Counted from the stretch's first letter, positions 1 to 10,246 are shown. The stretch is 64,000 bases of DNA from Ichthyophis bannanicus (GCA_033557465.1 CM066031.1:1670346800-1670410799), one strand, 5' to 3'. The notes: a model not told the origin generated them from the sequence alone. Numbers and translations are program-made.

Positions 1-560
1 AGAACCTAGTGTACGGAGGATCAGACACCAGGGCCTGCAGCTAACGCGTCTAGCAGAAGTGAGGGCCACCAAGAATAAGGTTTTCCAAGAAAGAAAACGA
101 AGAGGACAGGTAGCCATAGGTTCAAAAGGCGGACAGGTAATCCGCTGTAAAACCACATTGAGATCCCAGTCCGGGGCTGGTGGGCGCAAAGGTGGTTTAA
201 GGAGAAGGAGGCCTCTGAGAAAACGAGCCACCAGAGGGTGGCTAGAAAGAGGTCTGCCCTCCAACGGCATGTGGTGCGCAGAAAAAGCACTGAGGTGGAC
301 CTTGATCGAGTTGGACTTAAGTCCAAGATTGGAGAGGGAAAGCAAGTACTGCAAGACCACTGACGTTGAACAGGAGAAGGGATCTTGAGACTGCTGAGCA
401 CACCAGACGGAGAACCGACGCCACTTCAGAGCGTAGGACTTCCGGGTGGAGGGCCGCCTGGAGGCCAAAACGACCTCCTCCACATCTGGAGGCAGGCGGA
501 GGGGAGCAACGACTACCCTTTCAGCAGCCAGGCCATCAGATGAAGCGACCGGAGGTTGGG
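1..560 (-). pseudogene. Tyrosine recombinase (YR) of DIRS copy A, N-terminal part, frameshifted
   Basis: The protein would be the DIRS integrase, a tyrosine recombinase that inserts the circular DNA intermediate without target duplication. Only the SAM-like N-terminal half and the first catalytic box are in the window. Reverse translation of bases 1-60 gives T-S-A-R-R-V-S and then loses the E-L-Q-A-L seen in copy J, so a small deletion shifts the frame right after the first catalytic Arg. The upstream part matches J at 61331-61954 (a region with basic K-W-R-R-F). The HxxR box and the Tyr nucleophile lie outside the window. The gene overlaps the end of the RT ORF (stop at 513). Confidence 0.7.
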
Positions 561-2850
561 GTGCAGGAGAGTCCCCTGATCCTGTGACAGGAGGTCGGGT
601 TGACACCCCAGAGGAAGAGGGGTGTCCACTGCCAGCTGCATTAGAAGTGGGAACCAAGGTTGTCTCGGCCACCGGGGAGCCACTAGGATCATCGATGCTT
701 TGTCTCTGAGAACCTTGAAGAGCATCCGAGACACCAGTGGCATGGGAGGAAAGGCATATAAGAGGCCTGTGGACCATGGAATCAGAAAAGCATCCGCCGC
801 TACTCTGAGAGGATGCGGTTGTCGAGAGCAGAATCTGGGAAGTTGCCGGTTCAGAGGACTGGCAAACAGATCCATGGTGGGGAGGCCCCACTTGAGAAAG
901 ATCCGCTGAACCACCATCGGATCCAGCCTCCACTCGTGTGGCTGGAGGATCCTGCGTGGCTTGTCGGCCAGGTAATTTTTTTGACCTGGGAGATAGACAG
1001 CTTTGAGGATGATGCCATGGTGGACGGCCCAAGAGCATAGTTTTTGTGCCTCCTGACAGAGAAGGAAGGAGCCTGTTCCGCCTTGTTTGTTCACGTAGAA
1101 CATTGCAACCTGATTGTCTGTCTGTATCAGCACCGACAGGTGAGAAACCAGGTGAGAGAATGCTTTGAGCGCTAGGCGGATGGCTCTGAGCTGCAGGAAG
1201 TTTATCTGCTGAGCAGACTCCCAAGGAGTCCAGAGACCTTGAGTACATGTCCCTTGGCAATGTGCTCCCCAACCCAGGAGAGAAGCATCGGTCGTCAGGA
1301 CCTGAGAATGCAGAGGGGGCTGAAAAGTCACTCCTAGTACTAGGTTTGGCAGATGAAGCCACCATTGTAGAGAAGAGACCAGCTGGTCGGAGATCTGTAC
1401 GGAGTACGCTAGGCTCCCAGTGGCCTGATGCCATTGTGTGCGAAGGCACCATTGAGCAGGTCGCATGTTCAGGCGGGCATTGGGGGTCACATGGACCGTG
1501 GAAGCCATATGGCCGAGCAGTCTCAGAAATTGCCTGGCCGAGACCAGGGCATTGCTGTGAAAGTGGCTGGCGAGATCCATGAGCCGCTTGGCCCTGTCCA
1601 GAGGGAGGAAGGCCCGCGCCTGAAGAGCGTCCAACCTGGCGCCGATGAATTCGAGATTTTGAGAGGGGAGCAAAGTGGACTTTGCGAAGTTTATGACAAA
1701 TCCCAAGTGCTGGAGTATAGTCACAGTGCGATGAGTGGCCTGAGTGGCCTCCTGGGAAGACTGGGCTCTGATGAGCCAGTTGTCCAGGTATGGGAACACA
1801 AAAAGGCCTTGAACTCTCAGATAGGCCGCCACCACTGCCAGGCATTTGGTGAACACCCTGGGGGCGGAGGATAGGCCAAAGGGCAGTACTCTGTACTGGT
1901 AATGATTTCCTCACACAACAAACCTGAGATATTGTCTGTGGTCTGGATGAATAAGGATATGAGTATACGCATCCTTTAGATCCAAGGAGCATAGCCAGTC
2001 GCCCTGCTGGAGGTAGGGCAGCAGGATTCCAAGGGTAAGCATCTTGAACTTTTCCTTTGCAAGGAACTTGTTGAGGTTTCGCATGGGTCTGAGGCCTCCT
2101 GTTCTTTTTGGTATCAGAAAGTACCTGGAGTAAAACCCCTGACCCTTTATGTGGTGGGGCACCGGTTCCACAGCCTGTTCCTGAAGGAGACTTGCTAACT
2201 CCTGAAGGAGTAAGTCCCTGTGCAGAGGGAGTCTTGGAGGCTCCCCTGGAAAGTAGGAGGTAGGTACCTGGTGAAAGTGAAGAAGATAGCCCTTCTGAAC
2301 TATGTGAAGTACCCAGGTATCTGTGGTGATGTTGGACCACCTGTGGGCAAAGTGGACCAGCCGGCCTCCTGTGCTGAGAGAAACCAGCTGAGGGGGAGAG
2401 GCTATGCTGATGAAGTAAAAAACCCCCACCCTGCTGAGCAGGGGCCGGTGGTGCAGGCTTGGGGGCTTGCTGCCTACGGGACCCATTACCCCGTCCCTTG
2501 GCCTGCTTCCCCTGTGGGGGAGTTGCTGAGGCCTGATACTGAGGGTAGTATTTATAGGCAGCCGCCTTCCTCGGGTAAAAGGGCTTTTTCCCCGAGCCCT
2601 TCTTCTTTTGAGAAGGGGCAGAGGTCTTCCTTGAGAGACGAGTCCTGGTGAGAGTCTCGGTCTCGATCTGTGCAGCCTTCTCATCCATGGGTTTGCCAAA
2701 GAGGTTTTCACCTCGGCAGGGGCCATCGACCAACTTGTCCTGCACCCATGGCTCGAGGTCGGACGTCTGAAGCCAAGCCTGGCGGCGTCCACTGATGCCG
2801 GCTGCGGCTACTCGAGCCGATGCCTCAAAACCATCGTAGGCTGCTCGAGA
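513..2850 (-). pseudogene. RT-RNaseH-methylase polyprotein of DIRS copy A, inactivated
   Basis: This is the DIRS pol protein: reverse transcriptase, RNase H and a C-terminal DAM-like methylase domain. Frames 2792-1911 and 1856-513 are in the same register, split by a TGA at 1911 where copy J has a Gly codon (GGA). The RT active site reads Y-L-D-N (Asn codon 1779-1781) instead of Y-L-D-D, so this copy could not polymerise. RNase H motifs follow (TTDAS, LQLRAI, QTDNQ, and LADK where a D-R-L-S-R-like motif is usual). The methylase-like tail has DLFAS and YAFPP. The ORF ends at 513 with the family's A-W-L-L-K-G terminus. Confidence 0.85.
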
Positions 2851-4324
2851 GATAAACTTGGAGCACTCTCGAATACCAGTTGACAAGGTTTGGAACCTCT
2901 GCAAAGGTTCGTCGGAGAGACCAGCAGAGAACCCGGCTATTTCTTTAGCCAGGTCTCGGAGATACATGCCCATGTAGAGCTGGTAGGTCTGGACTCGACA
3001 AGCAAGCATAGAGCCCTGGAAACACTTCCTACCGAGGGCATCCAGGCTTCGGGCCTCCCTACCGGGGGGCACCGAGGAGTGCATCTTTTGACTCTTAAGT
3101 CTATGCATGGCCGATTCCACCACCATGGAATGGTGCGGTAGTTGTGCCTTTTGGAAGCCGGGGCTCTTGCGGACTCGATAAATGGAATCGACCCGCTTGC
3201 TTAATACCGGCGACGACGCCAGGCTCTCCCACATGCGGAAGAGAAGTCGTTCCAGCATTGGAGGAACTGGTACAATAAAGGCCTCCTTCGGGGGAGAGTC
3301 ATATTGGAGGGCATCGAGTTCTTCGACTCGAGGCTCCTCCTCGGGATCCGCGGGGAAGGCCTTGGCCATATCCCGCACGGTCCGAGAACCGGGTATCCTC
3401 CAGGGGGGACCGTCTCCGAGCTTCGGACTCGGGAGAGTCCGATGGGACACACCTAGTCTGAAAGGAACCAGGTGACTCTTCGTCCTCGGATTCCCAGGCC
3501 GACTCCTCGGAGGAGTCGTCGAGCGGCTCCGGTCGGGCGGGCATCGATGCCATCCGCCCCGACGCCGAGGGAGTCGGCGTCGACGACCTTGGTCCCGAAC
3601 GGGAGGCCGAAGGAGACCGCGACCGAGGATCGACTCGAGCCCTCATGGACTCGGCTCGGTCTCTGGGGTCAACTTGGAGGTCGACGTCCCGGCGGTCAGG
3701 GCAGAAGCACCGGCGAGGCCAGCGATCAATGCCCGCTGCTGGTCCATGAAGGCAGTCAGACTGCTCTCCAAGGCCGTCAACCTGAGTCCGAGCGCAGGAG
3801 ACCCAGCAGCCCCCGACTCGGGCCCAGACGGCGTAGGGCCTGACATTGGCTCCTTCGGAGGCGAGTCTACGAGGACAACAGTACTCACGTGAGCGGGCAA
3901 GTCCATCTCGAGACGAGGATGTTTTGAAGGCCTCTCCACCTCCGAGGACCCGGGACGGGAATCGGGGCTATGCGACCTGGCCCTCGAGGTACCAGGAGCG
4001 TCCACCGATCCCGCCCTCGCGGGTTTCTTCTTCCGATGATGTTCCCGGGTAGGAGACCCCCTTTCAGAGGAACTTCGACGATGCTCAGGACCAGAGTCCC
4101 GAGACGTCGAAGCCTCTGACGAGGTCCGAGCCCGGCCGGAGTCAGAGAAGATACGTTCCCGCTGATGCTGCCGACTCCTCAATGCTTTAGAGGACATTTT
4201 GCCACACGGACCACAGATCATCTGGTCATGATCGGGTCCGAGGCAGCGGAGGCAGAAGTCGTGTGTCTGTAAGAGACATGAGTTTCTTACAGAGGTCACA
4301 CTTTTTAAAGCCGCTGACAGCCAT
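2560..4324 (-). pseudogene. gag-like protein of DIRS copy A, frameshifted
   Basis: This is the presumed nucleocapsid-like first ORF. I place the start at 4324 because the peptide from there (M-A-V-S-G-F-K-K-C-D-L-C) matches the M-E-K-P-x-S-G-F-K-K-C-x-K-C start of DIRS-b gag. A frame change soon follows, and the second half of the zinc finger (CLRCLGPDH, then CGPCGKM) is read in the frame 4629-3643. The middle is Ser/Arg/Pro-rich and disordered-looking (3646-3299). The C-terminal part near 2600-2800 has the G-E-N-L-F-G-K-P motif shared by all gags here and a basic tail. At least two frameshifts are needed to read it through. Confidence 0.7.
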
Positions 4325-4499
4325 CGGGGGAAAAAGAGCCCCTGCGAGGTCGAAAGACCGGGCTGCCAGTGAAAAAGTAAAAAGGCGCGAAATCTGTCAC
4401 AAAGGACAAAAAACCGAAAAATAAAGAACTGACTCGCAACCGGCGTCGCGAGTCCGGGCGGGAAAAGAACCGGCGTCGAACCGAAGAAAAAAGAGAAAT

Positions 4500-4724
4500 A
4501 AAGAGAAAAATCAACTTTTCTGCGGGGATTCACAAACAACGTCTGTAGGGCTCCGCGGAAAAAAGGAGACTGAGCAAGATGGCACCCTTGGGCGGGAAGA
4601 GGACCGCGCATGCGCGCTGCAATTCCCAAAGGCTTTCTTTGAAAGCTGGGGAAAATTGCTCCGCGAGGGCTCCGTCGGCGCCGACGTCACCCATATGTGA
4701 GGACTGACTTCCTGCTTGGTCCTG
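4500..4724 (-). repeat. 5' terminal region of DIRS copy A
   Basis: This right edge corresponds, inverted, to the left edge of the sister copy J (60290-60440): CATATGTGAGGACT, the palindromic GTCGGCGCCGAC and the run GCGCATGCGCG are shared. It is therefore the terminal inverted repeat and probable 5' UTR/promoter region. It ends about 4724 with CCTGCTTGGTCCTGGAGAA. Confidence 0.7.
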
Positions 4725-5112
4725 GAGAAGGCTAAGTTCTCTATGAAGGAGTCAAAGCCCTTGAGGGGGCTGGACCTGTGGAGCTGGTTGAGCTGTAAGG
4801 CCTTTTGGCTTCTTTTGTCTGGATTGTTGTTGTTGACCTTTCTGGGCAACTTGACCCTGAGCTTGGGTATAGGATGGATAAAACTTCCTCCTTTTGCTGC
4901 AAAAGGGTTTTTTTATAGGGTTTCTTTCTGGCTGGAGTGGCTGTAGATTTTGACAATCTATCTAAAGTGATATTGTCAGCATCTATTCTCATTAGCCTTT
5001 TCCTGCCAATTCTTGCCAAAGAGGTTTTCTCCTGTGCAAGGGATGTTTCCCAATTTATCCTGTACCCAAATCTCCAAGTCTGATGCAGAGCATAGACAGC
5101 AGCTCTAAAAAG
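4725..5112 (-). pseudogene. DIRS-b fragment M: gag C-terminus / RT start
   Basis: The fragment aligns with 57530-57870 of copy I. It holds the end of gag (G-E-N-L-F-G-K motif, a D-R-L-S-K-S-T-A-T-P-A-R-K-K basic segment and a Gln/Lys-rich tail) and the beginning of the RT reading frame. Its left side is directly abutted by copy A, at exactly the gag/RT position (GGCTAAGTTCTCT) where copy F entered copy C. The right side fades out near 5112. It may be a remnant of K, but the intervening sequence does not prove this. Confidence 0.65.
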
Positions 5113-6430
5113 GTAACCCTTTAATTCATGGTCATGGGATTTTTATGTTATTATCATAATTTTTAATGTATATTCTCGGATTTAGGGTTTTTTAATGTTA
5201 TATGATGTAATTTGAACCCGGTATCATCCCTTATGCCTGCAGTTGACATATTTGGTTCCGATTCAGTTATACATTCGATCTTTTTTAAAACTTGGCGATA
5301 TTTTTAGATCCTGGTTTCAATTTTCATTTTATTTATTTTTTATGGCCTTATGAGCACATTTTATTTATTTTATTTATTTTTATTTATTTATTTAACTGTA
5401 TTTATATCCCGCTTTTCACCGGGTCAAAGCGGTCGGACATATAACAGGGGGGGGGGGATCAATAGTGGGGGGGGGGGTCCATCACCGGGGGCTCAACAGT
5501 GACGATTTTGGGATGAACATAGAGACTGACAGCATAACTGACAGGATAACACAGGATAACTGACAGGATAACATAGAGACTGACAGGATAGCACAGTTAT
5601 TGGGTCTGGGGTTCTTGAAAAGAACTATATATTAACTATTATATTCACTAGCGCTATGACACATCCTTTATGTTTTAAACTCTATGCACCCTTAGTTGGT
5701 GACGTTCTTTTTTTAACATTCTTCTGTTTACAATTGTATCGCTCCTTTTTGCCTTAGAAGTTTGATTCTCTCTTAATATACGATTTCTGTATTTACTTGT
5801 CCCTTTTATGTATGCATTCCATGTACAACAGCTTTTTTGTAATTGTTCCTGATTCTTGTAGTATTATGTCACACATTGACACTTCTGTTTCCTGTGCCAT
5901 GTATTTTAACTGGATTTTTCCTTTAGCTATATTGGTTACTGACTCACTCCTGCGATTTCTATTGATTATATCTCCTGCACTGTTCGTTGTTATACCAAGT
6001 TATACATTTCATGTTTACTCCATATCCTGCCTCCTCCCTTCTCCACTTTTTTGATTGTTTTATTTATTTATTCATATGTATATTTATGCCTTATGGTATT
6101 TTTATGTTTTTAATCAGTCTATTTATGTTTTTTAGTGTAAATGCTTACCTAGACATTCTTATAACAGCATGAAGTAAGACTTTTTTCACTTCCTTCAAAA
6201 GAGGTTGGTATTTATGTGCAATTATTTATAACTATCTACAGATTCACACGTTTTTATATTTGTCTTTGGTCCTGAGCATACTAGTTTTATTTGGTTTTAT
6301 ATTTTATTACTATTTCTTTATTGTTCTATGATATGATTAATTGTATTTATTGTACTTATTTATTGGTTTGTTTCACTGTTCTTTTATCATTTTAAATATT
6401 TGTACATTTATGTTTTTAGTTTTTGCCTGG
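5113..6430. other. AT-rich spacer with LINE/SINE 3'-tail debris; no gene
   Basis: There is no credible coding frame. The short ORFs here are hydrophobic, low-complexity translations of AT-rich DNA. Between about 5339 and 5430 there is an inverted LINE/SINE tail (TTTATTTATTTAACTGTATT followed by a CCGCTTTTCACC-type stem), then two poly-G runs (5446-5458 and 5467-5477). At 5530-5600 there are short tandem repeats built on ACTGACAGGATAACA. The remainder up to 6430 looks like the non-coding 3' part of an unidentified retroelement. Confidence 0.5.
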
Positions 6431-6433
6431 CTA

Positions 6434-6473
6434 GCCCCTGACGAAGGGTGACGAAACACGGCCTGTGTCGGGC
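6434..6473 (+). ncRNA. Hammerhead-ribozyme-like motif (candidate)
   Basis: The segment contains CTGACGA (6438-6444, fits CUGANGA) and GAAA (6453-6456). A 4-bp helix ACAC/GTGT closes around the loop GGCCT, followed by the cleavage-position C (6469). A closing 4-bp helix GCCC (6434-6437)/GGGC (6470-6473) is also present. These are helices I and III and the catalytic core of a type I hammerhead, a motif known from Penelope-like elements. Helix II (6445-6452) does not pair well, so activity is doubtful. It is followed by AATAAA at 6485. Confidence 0.3.
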
Positions 6474-6665
6474 AGTCAAAGGCTCAATAAAGGACACTGT
6501 CTTTCCATTTATCATGCCTTGGACTGGTCTTCACATACGGGGACTCCCCAGCTGAGAGATGCCAGAGGGATGACCCCAGCAAGCTGCGAACCCAAGGTGA
6601 GATGGGTCATGCTTCTTCCCATGGATCTCTGGCATCGATACCCGGGGCGGCGGGTAGGAGTTGTA

Positions 6666-7660
6666 CTAAGTCTGAAAGAGATGCTGGAGCACAGCCTGGC
6701 CAAATGAGGCATCCCAACAGGAGTCCTTGTCTAAGCAATAGTGGGCTGTAAAGGTGTGTACCAAAGCCCAAGTGGCTGCTCTACAGATGTCATCGATGGA
6801 CACAGAACAAAGATTAGCCATTGAGGCTGCCATTGCTCTCACATTGTGAGCTATGACATGGCCTTCGAGAGAAAGTCCCTTACTCTCATATGCAAAGGCT
6901 ATGCAATTTGCAATCCACCTAGAGAGAGTTCTTTTGGAAATTGGAAGTCCCAAATGACTAATCAAAAGCAACAAAAAGCTGAGAAGATTTCCTATGTTGC
7001 TTAGTTCTTTGAAGGTAAAAAGCCAAGGCTCTTTTACAATCTAAAGTATGAAGGTTCCTTTCTGCATTAGAGGCATGAGGCCTAGAGAAGAATACAGGAA
7101 GGTAAACCGCTTGGTTCAAATGAAAAAGCGAAACAACCTTTGGCATAAAGGGAGGATAAGTCCTAAGAACTACCTTATGGTGAAATCTTGTATAAGGAGG
7201 ATCCGCCACTAAGGACTGTACCTCACTGATGCATCTTGCAAAAGTGAGGGCAACTAGGAAGATGACATTCCATGAAAGAAATTTTAGAGCTGTAGTGGCT
7301 AAAGGCTCAAAAGGTGGTTTCATGAGCTGCCCAAGAACAAGATTTAGATCCCATGCCATGGGCGGTGGCTTGATGGGAGGGGTTTTTTTTAGGAGTAGAC
7401 CTCTCATAAATCTCGCTGCGCGTGGATCCATCCAGAGGTTTGCGAAAAGCAGCAATGGCACTAAGATGGACCCTTACTGAATTGGTTTTAAGACCAGAAT
7501 CTGATAAATGGAGGAGATACTCCAGAAGCGATTCCACAGGCACTGTATGGGGGGGTTAACTCCCCTTTGAGAACACCATACAGAGAATCTCTTCCACTTA
7601 AAAACGTAGGATCGCCTTGTGGAAGGCTTCCTGGAAACCACAACGATATCCTTTACCTGT
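6666..7660 (-). pseudogene. YR recombinase of DIRS copy B, frameshifted and active-site mutant
   Basis: Frames 7461-6958 and 6974-6666 together give the catalytic domain; a further frame 7947-7474 supplies the N-terminal part. The HxxR box (A-H-N-V-R) and the Tyr motif (H-T-F-T-A-H-Y-C-L-D) are kept. The first catalytic box reads F-A-R-C-I-S-E-V, with Cys (codon 7231-7233) in place of the Arg of S-A-R-R-I-S-E-L. This TGC for CGC change is a CpG-type transition. Two frameshifts and this change make it inactive. Confidence 0.85.
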
Positions 7661-7685
7661 TGAGACAGGTTGATATCTGGGAATC

Positions 7686-8198
7686 CTAGCCTTTTAGTAA
7701 CCAGGCCTTGAGGTGCAGGGACTGGGGATACGGGTGCAATAGCGTCCCGTTCTCCTGGGAAAGAAGATCTGGAGCACATCCCAACTCCAGAGGTGTGGCT
7801 TGAGAAAGACACAGAAGCAGAGGATACCATGTCTGCCGTGGCCAACGTGGAGCTATAAGTATCATTTGACCTCTGTCTCTCTGAAGCTTGAACAAAGTTT
7901 TGGGAATGAGGGGAATGGGTGGGAAGGCATAGAGGAAGACCCAACAACAGTGGAGGAGGAAAGCATCCCTTGCAAGACAGTTTTGAGCCGGAACTCTGAA
8001 ACAGAAACAGGGAAGTTCGGCATTATGTGGACTTGCAGAAGAGGTCTATATCTGGCGTTCCCCAGATTCGAAACACTCGAGCAAGCTGGTCTGAGTGCAG
8101 AGACCATTCATGTGACAGCAGTATTCGACTGTCTGTCTGCTCGGAAGCTATACCACTAGAAGGTGGATTTGAAGCTCTCTGGCGAGGGCCCACAGTCT
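7686..8198 (-). pseudogene. RNaseH end and methylase-like domain of DIRS copy B pol
   Basis: This is the C-terminal portion of the RT-RH-methylase protein. 7895-7686 reads F-K-L-Q-R-D-R-G-Q-M-I-L-I-A-P-R-W-P-R and ends L-K-A-W-L-L-K-G, the same terminus as A, D, I and J. Upstream the frame is damaged (8107-7862 is shifted). The rest of the gene resumes at 22071 beyond the CR1 insertion. Confidence 0.75.
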
Positions 8199-8594
8199 CA
8201 TAAGAACATAAGATATGCCATACTGGGTCAGACCAAGGTCCATCAAGCCCAGTATCCTGTTTCCAACAGTGGCCAATCTAGGTCATACGTACCTAGCAGT
8301 TTCCCCAAAAGACACAGGTTCCACAATGCTTGTACTGGGTCAAGCATTGATATCCTGGGTCCCTTCTTAATAATGGTTTATGGACCTTTCCTCCAGGAAC
8401 TTGTCAAAACCTTTTTTAAACCCAGCTACACTAACAGCCTTTACTACATCCTCCGGTAACAAATTCCAGAGTTTGATTACACGTTGAGTGAAAAAATATT
8501 TTCTTTTATTAGTTTATTAGTCTTAAATAGTCCACCCTGTAGCTTCATTGCATGTCCCCTAGTCTTTCTATATTCTGATAACGTAAAAAAAAAT

Positions 8595-9875
8595 TCAATC
8601 TCCGTTTACCTGTTCCACTCCGTTCATTAATTTATAGACTTCTATCATATCTCCCCTCAGCCGTCTCTTTTCCAGGTTAAAGAGCCCTAACCTTTTTAGC
8701 CTTTCTTCATAGGAGTATCCTTCCATTCCCTTTACCATTTTGGTGGCTCTTCTCTGAACCTTTTCTAATAACGCTATATCCTTTTTAAGATACGGCGACC
8801 AGAATTGCACACAATATTCAAGGTGCGGTCTCACCATGGAACCATATAGAGGCATTATAATATCTTTTGTCTTATTTTCCATTCCTTTCCTTATGATACC
8901 TAGCATTCTATTTGCTCTCTTGGCTGCCGCTGGACACTGGGCCGAGGCTTTTAACATGTTATCCACAATGACGCCTAAATCTTTTTCCTGGGTGGTGGTT
9001 CCTAATGTGGAACCTTGCATTGTGTAACCATAGTTTGGGTTGTTCTTGCCTAGGTGCATAACTTTGCACTTGTCCACATTAAATTTCATCTGCCATTTTG
9101 ATGCCCAGTCTTCCAATTTATCAAGATCCTCTTGCAATTTTCCACAATCCTCTTGGGGTTTAACAATTTTAAATAGTTTTGTGTCATCTGCAAATTTGAT
9201 AACCTCACTCGTTATTCCACTTTCCAGGTCATTTATGAATATGTCAAAAAGCAGCGGACCCAGCACAGATCCCTGGGGTACACCACTATTCACCTTTCTC
9301 CATTGGGAAAACTGGCCATTTAGCCCTACCCTCTGTTTGCTATCTTTTAACCAGTTCTTGATCCACAGTAGTACACTGCCTCCTATCCCATGACTCTTTA
9401 GTTTTGACAAAAGTCTCTGATGAGGGACCTTGTCAAAGGCTTTCTGAAAGTCCAGATACACTATATCAACCGACTCACCTTTGTCCACCTGATTATTCAC
9501 TCCTTCAAAAAAACATAACAGATTAGTAAGACAAGATCTTCCTTGTCTAAAACCATGTTGGCTGTCTCCCATTAGGTCATGACTATCTACATGCTGAGTA
9601 ATTTTATTCTTTATGATGGTTTCTACCATTTTTCCCGGTACTGACGTCAGGCTCACCAGTCTGTAGTTTCCCGGATCACCCCTGGAACCCTTTTTAAAAA
9701 TTGGTGTTACATTGGCGATCGTCCAATCTTCAGGTATTAGAAATGATTTTAATGATAGTAATCTGTGAACTAATAGCAGGTCTGCAATCTCATATTTCAG
9801 TTCTTTCAACACCCTTGGATGTATACCATCCGGCCCAGGTGATTTGCTACTCTTCAGTTTATCTAATAGTTGTAA
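8595..9875 (-). pseudogene. CR1 ORF2 reverse transcriptase (C-terminal two thirds)
   Basis: The open frame (9812-8595, 405 codons) covers RT motifs from the thumb-proximal side. It has F-K-K-G-S at about residue 40, an LDFQKAFD motif near 120, a [13 protein letters not shown] motif near 178, the catalytic F-A-D-D at 207-210, and the C-terminal L-E-Y-C-V-Q-F-W and E-K-V-Q-R-R-A segments typical of CR1. The frame continues leftward into about 8400 with a conserved C-terminal tail after a frameshift. The N-terminal portion (linker and endonuclease) lies at 20986-21800, across DIRS C. It is disrupted, so not functional. Confidence 0.85.
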
Positions 9876-10145
9876 AGCACAGTTACTTACCTGTAACAGG
9901 TGATCTCTGGGAACAGCAGGAATTAGTCCTCACATATGGGTACGTCGGAACCGACGGAGCCTGCGCAGGAAAGCTCCCCAGCTTCCCAGAAAGGAAGCTT
10001 TTGGGGCCTCCCACAGCGCATGCGCGCTGCCTTCCCGCCCTTCCTGACCAACTCTCCTCAGTTCGAGTTTAAAGCTGAGACAATAGAGAGAGGAAAGGAA
10101 AGAGAGAGAGAGAGAGATACAACTCCTAGGGGAGGTGGGTGGGTT

Positions 10146-10246
10146 GTGAGGACAAATTCCTGCTGTTCCCAGAGATCACCTGTTACAGGTAAGTAACTGT
10201 GCTATCTCCAGGAACAAGCAGGAATGAGTCCTCACATATGGAGACT
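10146..10246. repeat. Internal complementary region (ICR) of DIRS copy C
   Basis: The first half (10146-10205) is the reverse complement of the left edge 9876-9935. The second half (10204-10246) is the reverse complement of the right edge near 20945-20985. The two are joined as GTAACTGTGCT/ATCTCCAGG, so the ICR spells the element's circle junction. In DIRS elements this region is thought to template completion of the ends during replication. Because it lies only about 200 bp from the left terminus, it forms a large hairpin with it. Confidence 0.85.

Larger units (their letters stand above)
1..4724 (-). mobile_element. DIRS-a retrotransposon copy A, 3' end cut by window edge
   Basis: This is a tyrosine-recombinase (DIRS-type) retrotransposon with its genes on the minus strand. 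Reading right to left it holds a 5' terminal region, gag, RT-RNaseH-methylase and the first part of the YR gene. It is colinear with copy J (60248-64000), and base 1 corresponds to about 61277 there. The right terminus ends CCTGGAGAA at about 4724, directly followed by DIRS-b sequence, so A was inserted into the older element M. No LTRs and no target duplication are visible, as expected for DIRS. A nonsense codon, a changed RT active site and several frameshifts show that it is a dead copy. Confidence 0.85.

Noticed and set aside
3472..3892. Plus-strand ORFs over the gag of copy A (for example 123 codons)
   Set aside because: They are antisense shadows of the minus-strand gag, Arg/Ser-rich from GC-rich codons, with no conservation in J or L.
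5113..6430. Penelope-like reverse transcriptase
   Set aside because: The hammerhead-like motif suggested it, but no RT or GIY-YIG motif can be read in any frame.
9880..9895. U1 snRNA gene, because ACTTACCTG equals its 5' end
   Set aside because: No U1 body follows; the match is confined to the DIRS terminal core.
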